Assembly: GCF_900104555.1 (NCBI RefSeq)
Contig: NZ_FNJU01000011.1
Span: 62,001-126,000 of the forward strand
From: Litchfieldia salsa
Lineage (GTDB): Bacteria > Bacillota > Bacilli > Bacillales > Bacillaceae_L
DNA length: 64,000 bases
Direction: 5' to 3'
This document shows, piece after piece, positions 1 to 9,179 of this stretch (position 1 is the stretch's first letter; every line of letters begins with the position of its first letter). The notes below the pieces were generated by a model. It was not told the origin of the DNA. It did not search any database and worked only from the letters and a program-made list of their open reading frames with translations. A program made the translations under genes and the position numbers.

Positions 1-135
1 AACACCTTGCTGGACATGTTAATTGAACGCTCTTTTTTAAGAGATTGTTGTTTTTAAATACTATATTGTCTTGGATAATTGGAATATGAGGTGGCATACA
101 ATTATAGTATCAACAAAGTTTACGAGACAGACTAA

Positions 136-165
136 TTGAAAGTGAAATACGCGAAAAGTTATAAT
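136..165 (+). promoter_or_regulatory. candidate sigma-A promoter for ypuF
   Basis: TTGAAA at 136-141 and TATAAT at 160-165 are separated by 18 bases and lie about 48 bases upstream of the chosen ypuF start. The rest of positions 1-203 is AT-rich and no supported gene was found there. This is a sequence match only. Confidence 0.5.
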
Positions 166-212
166 TATGATAAACTTAATATGATGTAAAATGCGTAAAA
201 GGAGTGTATTCT

Positions 213-770
213 TTGACATATCCAGCTGAATATATAAATTATCTTGTCCATTTTCATGGTGATAGGGATTACTTTGAATGTCATGAAGAATTAGAAGAGC
301 TTTGGAAACAAGATCCAAAAGGGAAACGGAAACATCATCTAGTTGGACTTATTCAAATTGCCGTCTCCTTGTATCATCATAGAAGAGGTAATTTTAGTGG
401 TGCCTTCCGAATGATGGCAAATGCAATCTCAATTATTGAACAAAACAGAAAACCTCTTAAAGAATTTGGCTTAAATACAGAAACTTTAATACCCATTCTA
501 AAAGAAAGGCTTAATGACATACAAAACCATGTAGCCTATAAAAGTTTTAATCTCCCAATTGGTCATCCAGCTCTTATTAGAATATGTAATGAACAATGCG
601 AAAGCCTTGGTTTTATTTGGGGATCTGAAAGTCAATTGGATAATATAGAACTTATAGAAAAGCATAAAAGAAGGGATCGAAGTGAGGTAATAGCGGAAAG
701 AGAGTTGCAAAAACTAAAAAAAGCGCAAGCACCTTGTTCATCCCCCAAAAACCTTTCGGACACTGACTAG
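213..770 (+). CDS. ypuF: DUF309 family protein YpuF
   Basis: A 185-residue protein resembling B. subtilis YpuF (DUF309), whose biochemical role is unknown. The N-terminal half carries the family's acidic and His-rich stretch (YFECHEELEELW near residues 20-31, then a HHLVGLIQ segment), followed by a basic C-terminal tail. I chose the TTG at 213 because the AAAGGAG ribosome binding site at 197-203 sits directly over the upstream GTG at 204 and is correctly spaced for the TTG. The gene converges on the minus-strand riboflavin operon, as expected for this chromosomal neighbourhood. The family call is firm; the function is not known. Confidence 0.85.
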   Translation: MTYPAEYINYLVHFHGDRDYFECHEELEELWKQDPKGKRKHHLVGLIQIAVSLYHHRRGNFSGAFRMMANAISIIEQNRKPLKEFGLNTETLIPILKERLNDIQNHVAYKSFNLPIGHPALIRICNEQCESLGFIWGSESQLDNIELIEKHKRRDRSEVIAERELQKLKKAQAPCSSPKNLSDTD

Positions 771-841
771 GAAGCTCGGTTCCTTTAGGTTTGGAGCTGG
801 TCTCAAACAGAGTTCATACTTATAGTAGCTATAATCCCCAT

Positions 842-1226
<385 letters not shown>

Positions 1227-1383
1227 TCATTAATGAAATAACTTTCCTGAAATTGAAAATAATAGTAATTAAGTTATGTTTATACTTTACCTTAGATTAA
1301 CATTTTCCTACTTTTTTTTCTATAGTTAAAATCATCATTCACCTAAATAATTTGAATATTATTCCATATGATGCAAAGTAACT

Positions 1384-1429
1384 AAAAGAATAACCAGTGG
1401 CGATGTTGGATTCACTTCACCCTGGTTAC
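1384..1429 (-). terminator. weak intrinsic terminator between ribH and ribT
   Basis: On the minus strand AGTAACCAG pairs imperfectly with CTGGTTAT across a long loop and is followed by TCTTTTAG. It may cause partial termination before ribT. The stem is short and the loop large, so confidence is low. Confidence 0.35.
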
Positions 1430-1494
1430 TAAAAAGAAAAACACTCTCATGATTACCATTGTGCATAAAAATCATACATGTAATTAAGATCTTA

Positions 1495-1962
1495 TTAGAA
1501 TGATCTTAATAAATTAGCCATCTCAATCGCAGAGATTGCAGTTTCCCATCCTTTATTCCCAGCTTTTGTACCTGCTCTTTCAATTGCTTGCTCAATATTT
1601 TCTGTAGTTAACACTCCAAATACAACTGGTTTACCTGTAGATAACGCTGTTGTAGCTACACCCTTTGCTACCTCATTACACACATAGTCATAATGTGTTG
1701 TAGCACCTCTTATAACAGTTCCTAATGTGAGGACTGCATCAAATTTATCTGATTCTGCCATCTTTTTTGCAACTAATGGAATTTCGAAAGCCCCTGGAAC
1801 CCACGCGATTCCAATGTCTTCCTCTTTAACTCCATGTCTTTTCAGACCATCTAATGCACCGTCTAATAATTTGCTGTTAATGAATTCATTAAAACGTGCA
1901 ACGACGATTCCTACTCTAAGTCCTGTACCAATTAAATTGCCTTCATATATTTGTGTATTCAT
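1495..1962 (-). CDS. ribH: 6,7-dimethyl-8-ribityllumazine synthase
   Basis: Condenses 5-amino-6-ribitylamino-uracil with 3,4-dihydroxy-2-butanone 4-phosphate to give lumazine, the penultimate riboflavin intermediate. The 155-residue product has the normal family length and shows the substrate loops VARFNEFI (about residues 16-23), the VPGAFEIP motif and [14 protein letters not shown] with its catalytic His. Longer in-frame starts exist upstream, but only the ATG at 1962 has a ribosome binding site (AGGAGG, about 9 bases upstream). In Bacillus the enzyme forms a 60-subunit capsid around riboflavin synthase. It follows ribBA in the operon. Confidence 0.97.
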   Translation of the reverse strand: MNTQIYEGNLIGTGLRVGIVVARFNEFINSKLLDGALDGLKRHGVKEEDIGIAWVPGAFEIPLVAKKMAESDKFDAVLTLGTVIRGATTHYDYVCNEVAKGVATTALSTGKPVVFGVLTTENIEQAIERAGTKAGNKGWETAISAIEMANLLRSF

Positions 1963-2049
1963 GATAATCCTCCTAAGTATATTCCATTTTCTGTTTCTTA
2001 ACGTTACCCCATTGTACACAACGTATTATTATTGTACAAATTACTACTT

Positions 2050-3243
2050 TTAAAAATGAAGCATATGGCCTAGTTTTTGATGCTTTGTTCTTAAATACTT
2101 TTCATTCTCTGTTTTCGCTGGCATTTGCAATGGAATACGGTCAACAACTTCTAGATCATATCCTTTTAATCCAGTGATTTTTCGTGGGTTATTTGTCAAT
2201 AGCCTCATCTTTTGTATTCCGAGATTCTTTAAGATTTGTGCACCAATTCCATAATCTCTTAGATCAGGTGCAAAACCAAGCTTTTCATTGGCCTCAACTG
2301 TATCATAGCCTTCTTCTTGTAGCTTGTAAGCCCGCATTTTATTTAATAATCCAATGCCACGGCCCTCTTGACGCATGTACAATAGTACACCCGAACCTTC
2401 TTTTTCGATCTGAGTTAATGCAGCGTGAAGCTGTGAACCACAATCACAACGATATGATCCAAATACATCACCTGTTAGACATTCAGAGTGAACTCTTACA
2501 AGGCTTGTTTCACCAGGGATTATCTCACCCTTTACTAATGCAACATGTTCCTTCCCGTCAATCACATTTGAGAAACCGATCGCTTTAAAATCACCAAATT
2601 CTGTCGGTAATTCAATCTCAACTTCTCGTTTAATGAGATTATCCTTTCGGTTTCTGTATTCGATTAAATCCTTGATCGTAATCATTTTTAATTCAAAATC
2701 ATCTGCTAATGCTCTTAGTTCTGGCACTCTAGCCATTGTTCCATCTTCATTAATAATTTCGCAAATAACCCCTACAGGTTCTGAACCACATAAGCGAGCC
2801 AAATCAATTGCTGCCTCTGTATGTCCAGCTCGTCTTAATACCCCACCCTTTTTAGCAATTAATGGAAAGACATGGCCTGGTCTTTTAAAATCAGAACCTT
2901 TGGATTCAGGATTTAACAATTCAAGTATTGTCGTTGATCTTTCAAATGTACTTATACCAGTTGTTGTTGTTTTATGATCGATACTCACCGTAAACGCGGT
3001 TCCATGTGGGTCAGTATTATGGTTAACCATCGGTAACAACTGTAGTTTCCCAGCTAATTCTTCTGTTATAGGCGTACATACAAGTCCACGACCATGCTTA
3101 ATCATAAAATTAATCACTTCAGGTGTTGCCTTATCAGCTAAAGCGATAAAGTCACCTTCATTTTCTCGATCTTCATCATCACAAACAATGACGACTTTGC
3201 CTTGCATTAATTCATAAATGGCTTCTTCAATCGGATCAAACAT
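2050..3243 (-). CDS. ribBA: bifunctional DHBP synthase / GTP cyclohydrolase II
   Basis: A 397-residue fusion that provides both precursors of riboflavin. The N-terminal 200 residues are 3,4-dihydroxy-2-butanone 4-phosphate synthase, acting on ribulose 5-phosphate and showing the acidic metal site [10 protein letters not shown] near residues 22-31. The C-terminal half is GTP cyclohydrolase II with the zinc cysteines in [20 protein letters not shown] and the RQEGRGIGL loop. The start has AGAGGATGAG upstream. It sits between ribE and ribH under the FMN riboswitch. This is the usual Bacillus arrangement, except that ribD is missing upstream. Confidence 0.97.
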   Translation of the reverse strand: MFDPIEEAIYELMQGKVVIVCDDEDRENEGDFIALADKATPEVINFMIKHGRGLVCTPITEELAGKLQLLPMVNHNTDPHGTAFTVSIDHKTTTTGISTFERSTTILELLNPESKGSDFKRPGHVFPLIAKKGGVLRRAGHTEAAIDLARLCGSEPVGVICEIINEDGTMARVPELRALADDFELKMITIKDLIEYRNRKDNLIKREVEIELPTEFGDFKAIGFSNVIDGKEHVALVKGEIIPGETSLVRVHSECLTGDVFGSYRCDCGSQLHAALTQIEKEGSGVLLYMRQEGRGIGLLNKMRAYKLQEEGYDTVEANEKLGFAPDLRDYGIGAQILKNLGIQKMRLLTNNPRKITGLKGYDLEVVDRIPLQMPAKTENEKYLRTKHQKLGHMLHF

Positions 3244-3268
3244 GCTTAACTCATCCTCTCTCTACCTA

Positions 3269-3919
3269 CTATTTAAATCCATTTTCCTCAAGAAAGCTTG
3301 AGGTAACCGATGTTTTCCTTGTTTGCTGTTTGGATTGTAGTATAAATTTTTCTACGTATTTCCCGAGCATATCACACTCAATATTTACAATATCGCCAAT
3401 CCCCTTTTCTCCAATAATGGTTTCAGTAACTGTATGTGGAATTAGTGAAATGGTAACGATATCGTTAGAAATTCCAAAGATCGTTAAGCTCGTTCCATCG
3501 ACTGTAATTGATCCTTTAGGAATCATATAATTTGTGAGTGATGTATCTACTTTAATTCCATAATACACAGCATTTGATTGACGTTCTTTCAACACAATCT
3601 TTCCTGTTCCATCCACATGACCTGATACAAAATGCCCCCCAAAACGACCACCTGCAGACATTGCTCTTTCTAAGTTAACTGATGACTGTTTTTTGAGCAT
3701 TTGTAAGGATGTCGATTTCACTGTTTCTGGCATAACATCAACCGTAAATTCATCACTTGTAAAAGAGGTTACAGTTAAGCAAACACCATTTACTGAAATA
3801 CTGTCTCCTAATGCTACATCCTCAAGAATTTTTTTTGCCTTTATTCTCATCACAATAGAATCTTTTGTGCCTTGTAAGTCACTTATCTTACCTATTTCCT
3901 CAACGATTCCTGTAAACAA
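3269..3919 (-). CDS. ribE: riboflavin synthase, alpha subunit
   Basis: Dismutates two lumazine molecules to riboflavin and the ribityl-pyrimidine. The product is 216 residues with the duplicated lumazine-binding barrel: FTGIVEEIG at the N-terminus and repeats with SISVNGVCLTV and SITVDGTSLTI. The AGAGGAGG ribosome binding site is 8 bases from a TTG that gives the canonical FTGIVEE start; the ATGs further upstream overlap or sit against that site, so TTG at 3919 is preferred. It is the first coding gene after the FMN riboswitch, a position held by ribD in B. subtilis. Confidence 0.95.
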   Translation of the reverse strand: MFTGIVEEIGKISDLQGTKDSIVMRIKAKKILEDVALGDSISVNGVCLTVTSFTSDEFTVDVMPETVKSTSLQMLKKQSSVNLERAMSAGGRFGGHFVSGHVDGTGKIVLKERQSNAVYYGIKVDTSLTNYMIPKGSITVDGTSLTIFGISNDIVTISLIPHTVTETIIGEKGIGDIVNIECDMLGKYVEKFILQSKQQTRKTSVTSSFLEENGFK

Positions 3920-3995
3920 ACTGCTCATCCTCCTCTCCATACTTTTTTCATCTCAAATCAATGCTTCAAGGAGAACACCTTTTAAAAGTAGTATA

Positions 3996-4074
3996 CAAAA
4001 AAGGTTAACTCTCAGACGAATTCCCTAAAGAATCCACAAAAAAGTGAACAAGGGAGTTTGCTTAAGAGTTAACC
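3996..4074 (-). terminator. riboswitch-controlled terminator in the rib leader
   Basis: In transcript sense GGTTAACTCT (4065-4074) pairs with AGAGTTAACC (4003-4012), which is followed by six T. An inner CTCCCT / AGGGAA pairing lies within the loop. The hairpin stands between the FMN aptamer and ribE, the expected expression platform for FMN-induced premature termination. Confidence 0.8.
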
Positions 4075-4176
4075 TCATATTAAACAGAATATCACATTAG
4101 ATATGTAAGCATTTATAGCACACCAAATAAAGGTAATAGAACCCTATTTTTTGGCCTATCCGCTTCCTGTGATTTT

Positions 4177-4310
4177 CCTTCTCCCATCCAGACTTTACTG
4201 TCGGCCTTGGAATCACACCAAGTCAGCCATATAGCAAAAAGCTATATGGGTCGCGGGCTACACATAAAAATGATCACCGCCGGTTGGGAATTTCACCCTA
4301 CCCCCGAAGG
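4177..4310 (-). promoter_or_regulatory. FMN riboswitch (RFN element)
   Basis: The minus strand carries the conserved RFN core: CCTTCGGGG at the 5' end, GGGTGAAATTCCC, AACCGGCGGT, AGCCCGCGA, GACTTGGTG, CCGACAGT and the closing GATGGGAGAAGG. A variable stem CCATATAGC/GCTATATGG is also visible. It binds FMN and, through the downstream terminator, shuts off the rib genes when flavin is plentiful. It lies about 260 bases upstream of ribE. Confidence 0.97.
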
Positions 4311-4330
4311 AAATATATTGATTTTCAAGT

Positions 4331-4360
4331 ATTATATCATAATATATATAGCTTTGTCGT
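4331..4360 (-). promoter_or_regulatory. candidate sigma-A promoter of the rib operon
   Basis: TATAAT (4331-4336 on the minus strand) lies 18 bases downstream of a weak -35, ACGACA (4355-4360). Transcription would begin near 4324, just upstream of the FMN aptamer. Confidence 0.5.
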
Positions 4361-4417
4361 ATTTTTGGTTTTTTTATACCTATTTAGGTTACCTATATTT
4401 GAACAAAGTTTGGCTAC

Positions 4418-4504
4418 CTAGACAATTACAAACCAGTATACTAGTCCCCAAATAATACAAATAGTAATGATAATAAAAAACAAAGTCCAATTTGTCGATT
4501 TCAA
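4418..4504 (-). CDS. 28-residue single-span membrane microprotein (candidate)
   Basis: A short ORF starts at a TTG and reads MKSTNWTLFF followed by an almost wholly hydrophobic stretch to the end (Ile, Trp, Val, Phe rich). It would form one membrane helix with a short basic N-terminus. A strong ribosome binding site, GAGGGTGATC, resembling the full anti-16S sequence GGAGGTGATC, lies 8 bases upstream. It falls between the ppiB terminator and the rib promoter on the same strand, so it may depend on readthrough or its own unseen promoter. I do not recognise the family. A chance ORF is possible, but the ribosome binding site and composition favour a real gene. Confidence 0.5.
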   Translation of the reverse strand: MKSTNWTLFFIIITICIIWGLVYWFVIV

Positions 4505-4527
4505 AGCGATCACCCTCATCTTTCATT

Positions 4528-4560
4528 CAAAAAAGCACAACAGGCAAATGCCTGCTGTGC
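4528..4560 (-). terminator. intrinsic terminator of ppiB
   Basis: GCACAGCAGGC ATTT GCCTGTTGTGC in transcript sense, with one G-T pair, is followed by TTTTTTG. This is a strong stem-loop directly after the ppiB stop. Confidence 0.85.
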
Positions 4561-4568
4561 CATATGTC

Positions 4569-5003
4569 TTATTCTTCCCAGACCTTAACTTCCTTCATAA
4601 CATCACCTTGTTTAATTCTAAGTACTGAATCAATTCCTTCAGTAACTTGTCCAAAAACAGTATGTACACCATTTAAGTGAGGTTGTGGCTCATGTACGAT
4701 AAAAAATTGGCTCCCACCAGTGTCTTTACCAGCGTGTGCCATTGAAAGAGAACCAGCTACATGCTTATGTGGATTCCCTGCTGTTTCACACTTAATTGTA
4801 TATCCTGGACCACCTGTACCAGTTCCTGTTGGGCAACCGCCTTGAGCAACAAAACCAGGTATAACACGGTGGAAGTTTAATCCATTATAAAATCCTTCTT
4901 TTGCTAACTTCTCAAAATTTTCTACTGTACCTGGTGCAGCATCAGCATATAAATCAATGAGAATTTTTTCTCCATTTTCAAACTCGATACTCGCTTTTTT
5001 CAT
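4569..5003 (-). CDS. ppiB: peptidyl-prolyl cis-trans isomerase (cyclophilin)
   Basis: Catalyses cis-trans isomerisation of X-Pro bonds during protein folding in the cytoplasm. The 144-residue product has no signal peptide and shows cyclophilin signatures: [14 protein letters not shown] with the catalytic Arg, the GTGTGGPGY loop, [13 protein letters not shown] and VFGQVTEG. The ATG at 5003 is preceded by TTGGAGGTTTCAC; a longer in-frame start upstream lacks any ribosome binding site and would add an unlikely hydrophobic leader. It is a single gene with its own terminator, next to lysA as in related bacilli. Confidence 0.96.
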   Translation of the reverse strand: MKKASIEFENGEKILIDLYADAAPGTVENFEKLAKEGFYNGLNFHRVIPGFVAQGGCPTGTGTGGPGYTIKCETAGNPHKHVAGSLSMAHAGKDTGGSQFFIVHEPQPHLNGVHTVFGQVTEGIDSVLRIKQGDVMKEVKVWEE

Positions 5004-5130
5004 GTGAAACCTCCAAAAAAATAGATTCGTCAATATCATTGAACGTATCCATTCTACTATAATTGAATTCAATATTCCAATTGTGATTAAATTTTTTTCA
5101 AATTAAAATATATGAATGTTAGACTCGTAT

Positions 5131-5155
5131 AAAAAAATGAAGGGGATCCCCTTCA
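5131..5155 (-). terminator. intrinsic terminator of lysA
   Basis: A near-perfect palindrome TGAAGGGG/CCCCTTCA followed by seven T on the minus strand, just past the lysA stop codon. Confidence 0.8.
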
Positions 5156-5159
5156 CTTT

Positions 5160-6479
5160 TTATTTTTTCACATTTGCTTTTAATGGAACATCTAAACGAA
5201 CAATATCTTCATAACTTTCACGCTTTACAACTAATTGTTCTTCACTGTTTTCTACAAATATTACTGGTGGACGTGGAATCCGATTATAATTGTTTGCCAT
5301 AGAATAACCATATGCTCCTGTACAGAAAACGGCTAAAACATCAGCTGAGTTCGCTTTTGGCAGAGGTAAATCCCAAATAAGCATATCTCCAGATTCACAA
5401 CATTTCCCCGCTATAGAGACTGTTTCTTCAACCTCATCGTATACTCGATTAGCTAGGACTGCTTCATACTTTGCCTGATATAAGGCTGGACGAATATTAT
5501 CATTCATTCCCCCATCAATCGCTACATAATTGCGTATATTAGGCACTTCTTTTCTTGAACCTACCGAGTACAAAGTTGTTCCTGCATCACCAACCATTGA
5601 ACGACCTGGTTCAATCCATATTTCCGGAACATCAATGTTTAGTTCCGCAGCATGTATTTTAACTTCCCTAATAATTTCTTCCACATATTGAGCAACAGGA
5701 ATAGGATCGTCTTCTTTCGTATAACGTATCCCAAATCCTCCACCTAGGTTAAGTACCTCTGGAATATAATTATGGGCCTGTTTCCAATCTTTTAATTTAC
5801 CAAACATTTTCTTGGCAGCCAACACAAACCCAGTAGTCTCAAAGATTTGTGAACCAATATGACAGTGGATTCCGAGTAATGATACTCCTGATAAGGATAG
5901 TACGGTCTCAACAGCTGTGTCTGCTTGTCCATTTTCAAGACCAAAACCAAATTTTGAATCTTCTTGCCCAGTTAAGATATAATCATGGGTATGTGCCTCA
6001 ATTCCAGGGGTCACTCTCAGAAGTATAGGTGTTTGTACTTGATGCTTATTACTTATTTCATCCAAAAGGGTTAGTTCATAGAAATTATCAACTACTATAC
6101 AGCCAACTTGATGTTTAATCGCCATTTCTAACTCCTCGTAGCTTTTGTTGTTTCCATGAAAGTGGATACGCTCCACCGGAAATCCAGCTTGAAGAGCCGT
6201 GTATAATTCACCACCTGATACTACATCTAGTGATAAGCCTTCCTCTTCAACAAGTTGTATCATCGCGACGGTTGAAAAAGCTTTACTAGCATATGCCACC
6301 TGTGCCTTTATACCTAACTTTGCAAATGTATCTCGAAAGTTCTTTGCTCTTTCGCGGATTAACGCTACATCATATACATATAAAGGAGTGCCGTACTTTT
6401 TTGTCAATTCAATCGTGTCTATCCCACCGATTTCTAAATGTCCTTGCTTATTAACGCGACTCGTTCCATGTAAATACAT
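5160..6479 (-). CDS. lysA: diaminopimelate decarboxylase
   Basis: PLP-dependent decarboxylase converting meso-diaminopimelate to L-lysine, the last step of lysine synthesis. The 439-residue protein has the alanine-racemase-type barrel with the PLP lysine in VAYASKAFST (about residue 66), the phosphate-binding GGGFGIRY, and the C-terminal EPGRS and CESGD motifs, whose Cys completes the active site of the partner subunit. The ATG at 6479 follows AGAGGGAACTAAT. It is transcribed alone, between the spoVA operon and ppiB. No lysine riboswitch was seen in the 286 bases upstream. Confidence 0.97.
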   Translation of the reverse strand: MYLHGTSRVNKQGHLEIGGIDTIELTKKYGTPLYVYDVALIRERAKNFRDTFAKLGIKAQVAYASKAFSTVAMIQLVEEEGLSLDVVSGGELYTALQAGFPVERIHFHGNNKSYEELEMAIKHQVGCIVVDNFYELTLLDEISNKHQVQTPILLRVTPGIEAHTHDYILTGQEDSKFGFGLENGQADTAVETVLSLSGVSLLGIHCHIGSQIFETTGFVLAAKKMFGKLKDWKQAHNYIPEVLNLGGGFGIRYTKEDDPIPVAQYVEEIIREVKIHAAELNIDVPEIWIEPGRSMVGDAGTTLYSVGSRKEVPNIRNYVAIDGGMNDNIRPALYQAKYEAVLANRVYDEVEETVSIAGKCCESGDMLIWDLPLPKANSADVLAVFCTGAYGYSMANNYNRIPRPPVIFVENSEEQLVVKRESYEDIVRLDVPLKANVKK

Positions 6480-6632
6480 ATTAGTTCCCTCTTTTCATAG
6501 CACTACTAGTAATTAATCTATTCTTTTTATAAGCTATGTTCATTATTAGTATTGATATAGTTGAACTGACTCATTTCCAATAAATATCTTTTAACAACGG
6601 TCAGCTCTTCTCTACTTCACACAACAGAGCCT

Positions 6633-6672
6633 AAAAAAAGACAGCAATGGAGTAAACCATTAGCTGTCTTTC
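6633..6672 (-). terminator. intrinsic terminator of the spoVA operon
   Basis: AAAGACAGC pairs with GCTGTCTTT across a loop, followed by seven T in transcript sense. It lies about 100 bases after the spoVAF stop. The rest of 6480-6765 holds no supported gene. Confidence 0.7.
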
Positions 6673-6765
6673 ATATTGAAAATACGTTTTAACTACAGCT
6701 ATATAGACATAAAAATATCATAAGCTGGGCAATCATGCAATCATCTTAACATTTCAATTTTAAAA

Positions 6766-8244
6766 TTATTTTGGTTGTTTGTAAGGATTTTGAGGATGTA
6801 CGATACTTGGTCTTAATTTTTGACCAGGAACTGCAGAACGAATAACGATTTCCCACAACGCTCTAGCATTAAACGGGAGAAATGGCCATAGGTAAGGAGT
6901 ATTTAATGATCTTATACTCGCTAATAAAAGGAAAAAAACAGTTGCCCCAATAACAAATCCCGGTAATTTAAAGACTGCAACTATTACTAACAAGATAAGT
7001 CTAGCCATTTTATTTGCTATACTTAACTCATAACTTGGTGTAGCAAAGGACCCTATTGCAGCGACTGCAACGTACATAATAACTTCTGGAACAAATAATC
7101 CAACATCAATGGCTATTTGACCAATCAACGCAGCTGCTATTAATCCCATCGCTGTAGATAAAGGAGTTGGTGTGTGAATGGCGGCCATTCTTAAAAATTC
7201 GATCCCAAAATCAGCAAGAAATATCTGTACGACAATTGGAATATTACCTTTTTCACTAGGACCTATAAACTCCAAAGCTTTAGGTAATAACTGTGGTTCT
7301 AATACAAATAAAAACCAAAGAGGTAACAGGTAAATTGATGCAATAATCCCTAAAAATCGCACCCATCTTAAATAGGTCCCAACAGCTGGTGCTTGTCTAT
7401 ATTCTTCAGCATGCTGTACATGATGAAACATCGTCGTAGGTGTAATGATAACACTTGGAGAAGTATCTACAGTAATCACAACATGTCCTTCTAACAAGTG
7501 ATTTGCTGCAACATCAGGTCGCTCAGTATACCGTACAAGCGGATAAGGATTATAACTTTGTTTTACCAAGAATTCCTCAACTGTTTTATCAGCCATTGTT
7601 AAACCATCCACTTTTATGGCGTTAAGTTCATCTTTGATCTTTTTAACAAGATTTGGATTGGCTACATCTTTAAGATAAGAAATACAAATATCTGTTTTTG
7701 ATCGTTCACCAACTTGCAGTATTTCATTCCTTAATCTTTCGTCTCTAATTCGTCTTCTAGTAAGTGCAACATTTACGACAAGGTTTTCCGTATACCCATC
7801 TCTTGCACCTCTGATTACTTTTTCTGTATCAGGTTCTTCTGGATTTCTTCCTGGATAACTTCTTACATCCACAGCTAGTCCAGTATCTTCACCATCCACT
7901 AGAATAATGATTAGTCCTGACAATAGCTTATCAACAGCTTCATCCAGGTTCTTGATCGTCGATACTTGCTGATGAACCATTCTATTCTCAATAATTTCCA
8001 TTGCCTGATGTGCTAATTTTTCTTTGTCATTGATATTCACTAATTCCTTTAATAATTGAATAATGAAGTTCGTATCACATAAACCATTGAGATAAAATAG
8101 ATTTAAATCCTTTTTTTGAATGGTTATTTTTCTGACACCGATATCAAAGCTGCCGGTGCCCATCTCGATATGCTCTTTAAAAAATTTTTCATTCAACTTG
8201 ATTTGATCAGAAATTGGGGTTTTATTTTGAGTGTTATTCGTCAT
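6766..8244 (-). CDS. spoVAF: stage V sporulation protein AF (GerA-family membrane protein)
   Basis: A 492-residue spore inner membrane protein of the GerA/SpoVAF family, with a large hydrophilic N-terminal region (about 290 residues, including the [18 protein letters not shown] and [18 protein letters not shown] family motifs) followed by several membrane spans. In B. subtilis it modulates germination together with the SpoVA channel. I prefer the ATG at 8244, 7-8 bases from AAAGGAG, over the GTG nine bases upstream that overlaps the ribosome binding site. The gene overlaps spoVAEA by 11 bases and ends the operon. Confidence 0.95.
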   Translation of the reverse strand: MTNNTQNKTPISDQIKLNEKFFKEHIEMGTGSFDIGVRKITIQKKDLNLFYLNGLCDTNFIIQLLKELVNINDKEKLAHQAMEIIENRMVHQQVSTIKNLDEAVDKLLSGLIIILVDGEDTGLAVDVRSYPGRNPEEPDTEKVIRGARDGYTENLVVNVALTRRRIRDERLRNEILQVGERSKTDICISYLKDVANPNLVKKIKDELNAIKVDGLTMADKTVEEFLVKQSYNPYPLVRYTERPDVAANHLLEGHVVITVDTSPSVIITPTTMFHHVQHAEEYRQAPAVGTYLRWVRFLGIIASIYLLPLWFLFVLEPQLLPKALEFIGPSEKGNIPIVVQIFLADFGIEFLRMAAIHTPTPLSTAMGLIAAALIGQIAIDVGLFVPEVIMYVAVAAIGSFATPSYELSIANKMARLILLVIVAVFKLPGFVIGATVFFLLLASIRSLNTPYLWPFLPFNARALWEIVIRSAVPGQKLRPSIVHPQNPYKQPK

Positions 8245-8812
8245 AATATCCACTCCTTTCTAATATCAATTCCACAGCTTTCCGAGTGATAGGCGAACCA
8301 TTTTGCACATGATCCTTTCTTGCCATCTTCCCTATATCACCAATCCCAACAATGATCGGGACATTTAATTCATCTAGACAATAAACGGTGTCACCGTTTA
8401 TTCGCCCCACATCAAATTCTTCAACCCCACTTTTATCAACACCAAAATGAGTGAGTTTTCCAAATCGATCAATGCTAACATCCACTCTTGTCCATTCGTC
8501 CTGATGTGTTTTTGATGCAACCGCAATGATTCCTAATATATCAAGTCTCTTGTCATTAGCCACATATTTCAAAGCCAGTTCTCCTGCACCTTCTCCAATA
8601 AACCCACTATCATCGAACATAACAAATACTGGATCATTAGGTGCCTGAAGGATTAATTCACTGATCTCTGGACCAGAAAGAGTTGTTGGATTACCCTGCG
8701 ACTTTGATATACATCGTCCACCAAATTCCCGAGCGATATATTCAATTGTTTTAAGCGCATATTCATCCCCATCAGTTACAAGAATCACCTTCCTGCGGTC
8801 TTTATTCATCAC
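8234..8812 (-). CDS. spoVAEA: stage V sporulation protein AE, soluble subunit (SpoVAEA)
   Basis: A 192-residue soluble member of the SpoVA set. It begins [15 protein letters not shown] and has no membrane segments; the middle holds [16 protein letters not shown] and the end [15 protein letters not shown], typical of the spoVAEA product. In B. subtilis SpoVAEA is needed for dipicolinic acid handling but not for uptake. GTG at 8812 or ATG at 8809 could be used; AAGGA lies 6-9 bases upstream of either. It follows spoVAEB with a 3-base gap and overlaps spoVAF. Confidence 0.9.
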   Translation of the reverse strand: MMNKDRRKVILVTDGDEYALKTIEYIAREFGGRCISKSQGNPTTLSGPEISELILQAPNDPVFVMFDDSGFIGEGAGELALKYVANDKRLDILGIIAVASKTHQDEWTRVDVSIDRFGKLTHFGVDKSGVEEFDVGRINGDTVYCLDELNVPIIVGIGDIGKMARKDHVQNGSPITRKAVELILERSGYYDE

Positions 8813-8815
8813 TCA

Positions 8816-9166
8816 TTATCCTTTCGGTTTAAATAGTAATGCTACGATAAAAGCAAACAATATGGCTGATGAGATGCCTGCTGAAGTTAATTCAAAAATA
8901 CCCATCCCAATCCCAATAAATCCGTGTTCATCAGCTTGATGCATTGCTCCATGTAAAAGCGAATGTCCAAAACTTGTAATAGGTACCGTTGCACCCGCAC
9001 CTGCGAACTCAATAAAGTTATCGTACAGATTAAATCCGTCAAGAATTGCTCCAAGTACAACGAATGTACTCATAACATGTGCGGGGGTTAACTTAGCCAC
9101 ATCTAACAAAATCTGCCCAATAACGCAAATACCTCCACCAACTAAAAATGCAATGATATATTCCAC
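8816..9166 (-). CDS. spoVAEB: stage V sporulation protein AE, membrane subunit (SpoVAEB)
   Basis: A small 116-residue membrane protein with about three or four hydrophobic segments and the SpoVAC/AE signature [20 protein letters not shown]. It is a component of the spore inner membrane channel for calcium-dipicolinate. The start is a GTG preceded by AAAGGATGATC. It is paralogous to SpoVAC upstream (shared GAGxxVPxTxFxxS motif). It sits 13 bases after spoVAD in the operon. Confidence 0.93.
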   Translation of the reverse strand: MEYIIAFLVGGGICVIGQILLDVAKLTPAHVMSTFVVLGAILDGFNLYDNFIEFAGAGATVPITSFGHSLLHGAMHQADEHGFIGIGMGIFELTSAGISSAILFAFIVALLFKPKG

Positions 9167-9179
9167 GAACGATCATCCT

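Noticed and set aside
1727-2977. Plus-strand ORFs of 108-134 codons opposite ribH and ribBA
   Set aside because: They are antisense shadows of well-supported rib genes and have no ribosome binding sites or family features.
6480-6765. Possible lysine riboswitch upstream of lysA
   Set aside because: None of the conserved L-box elements could be found; only a terminator for the spoVA operon is present.
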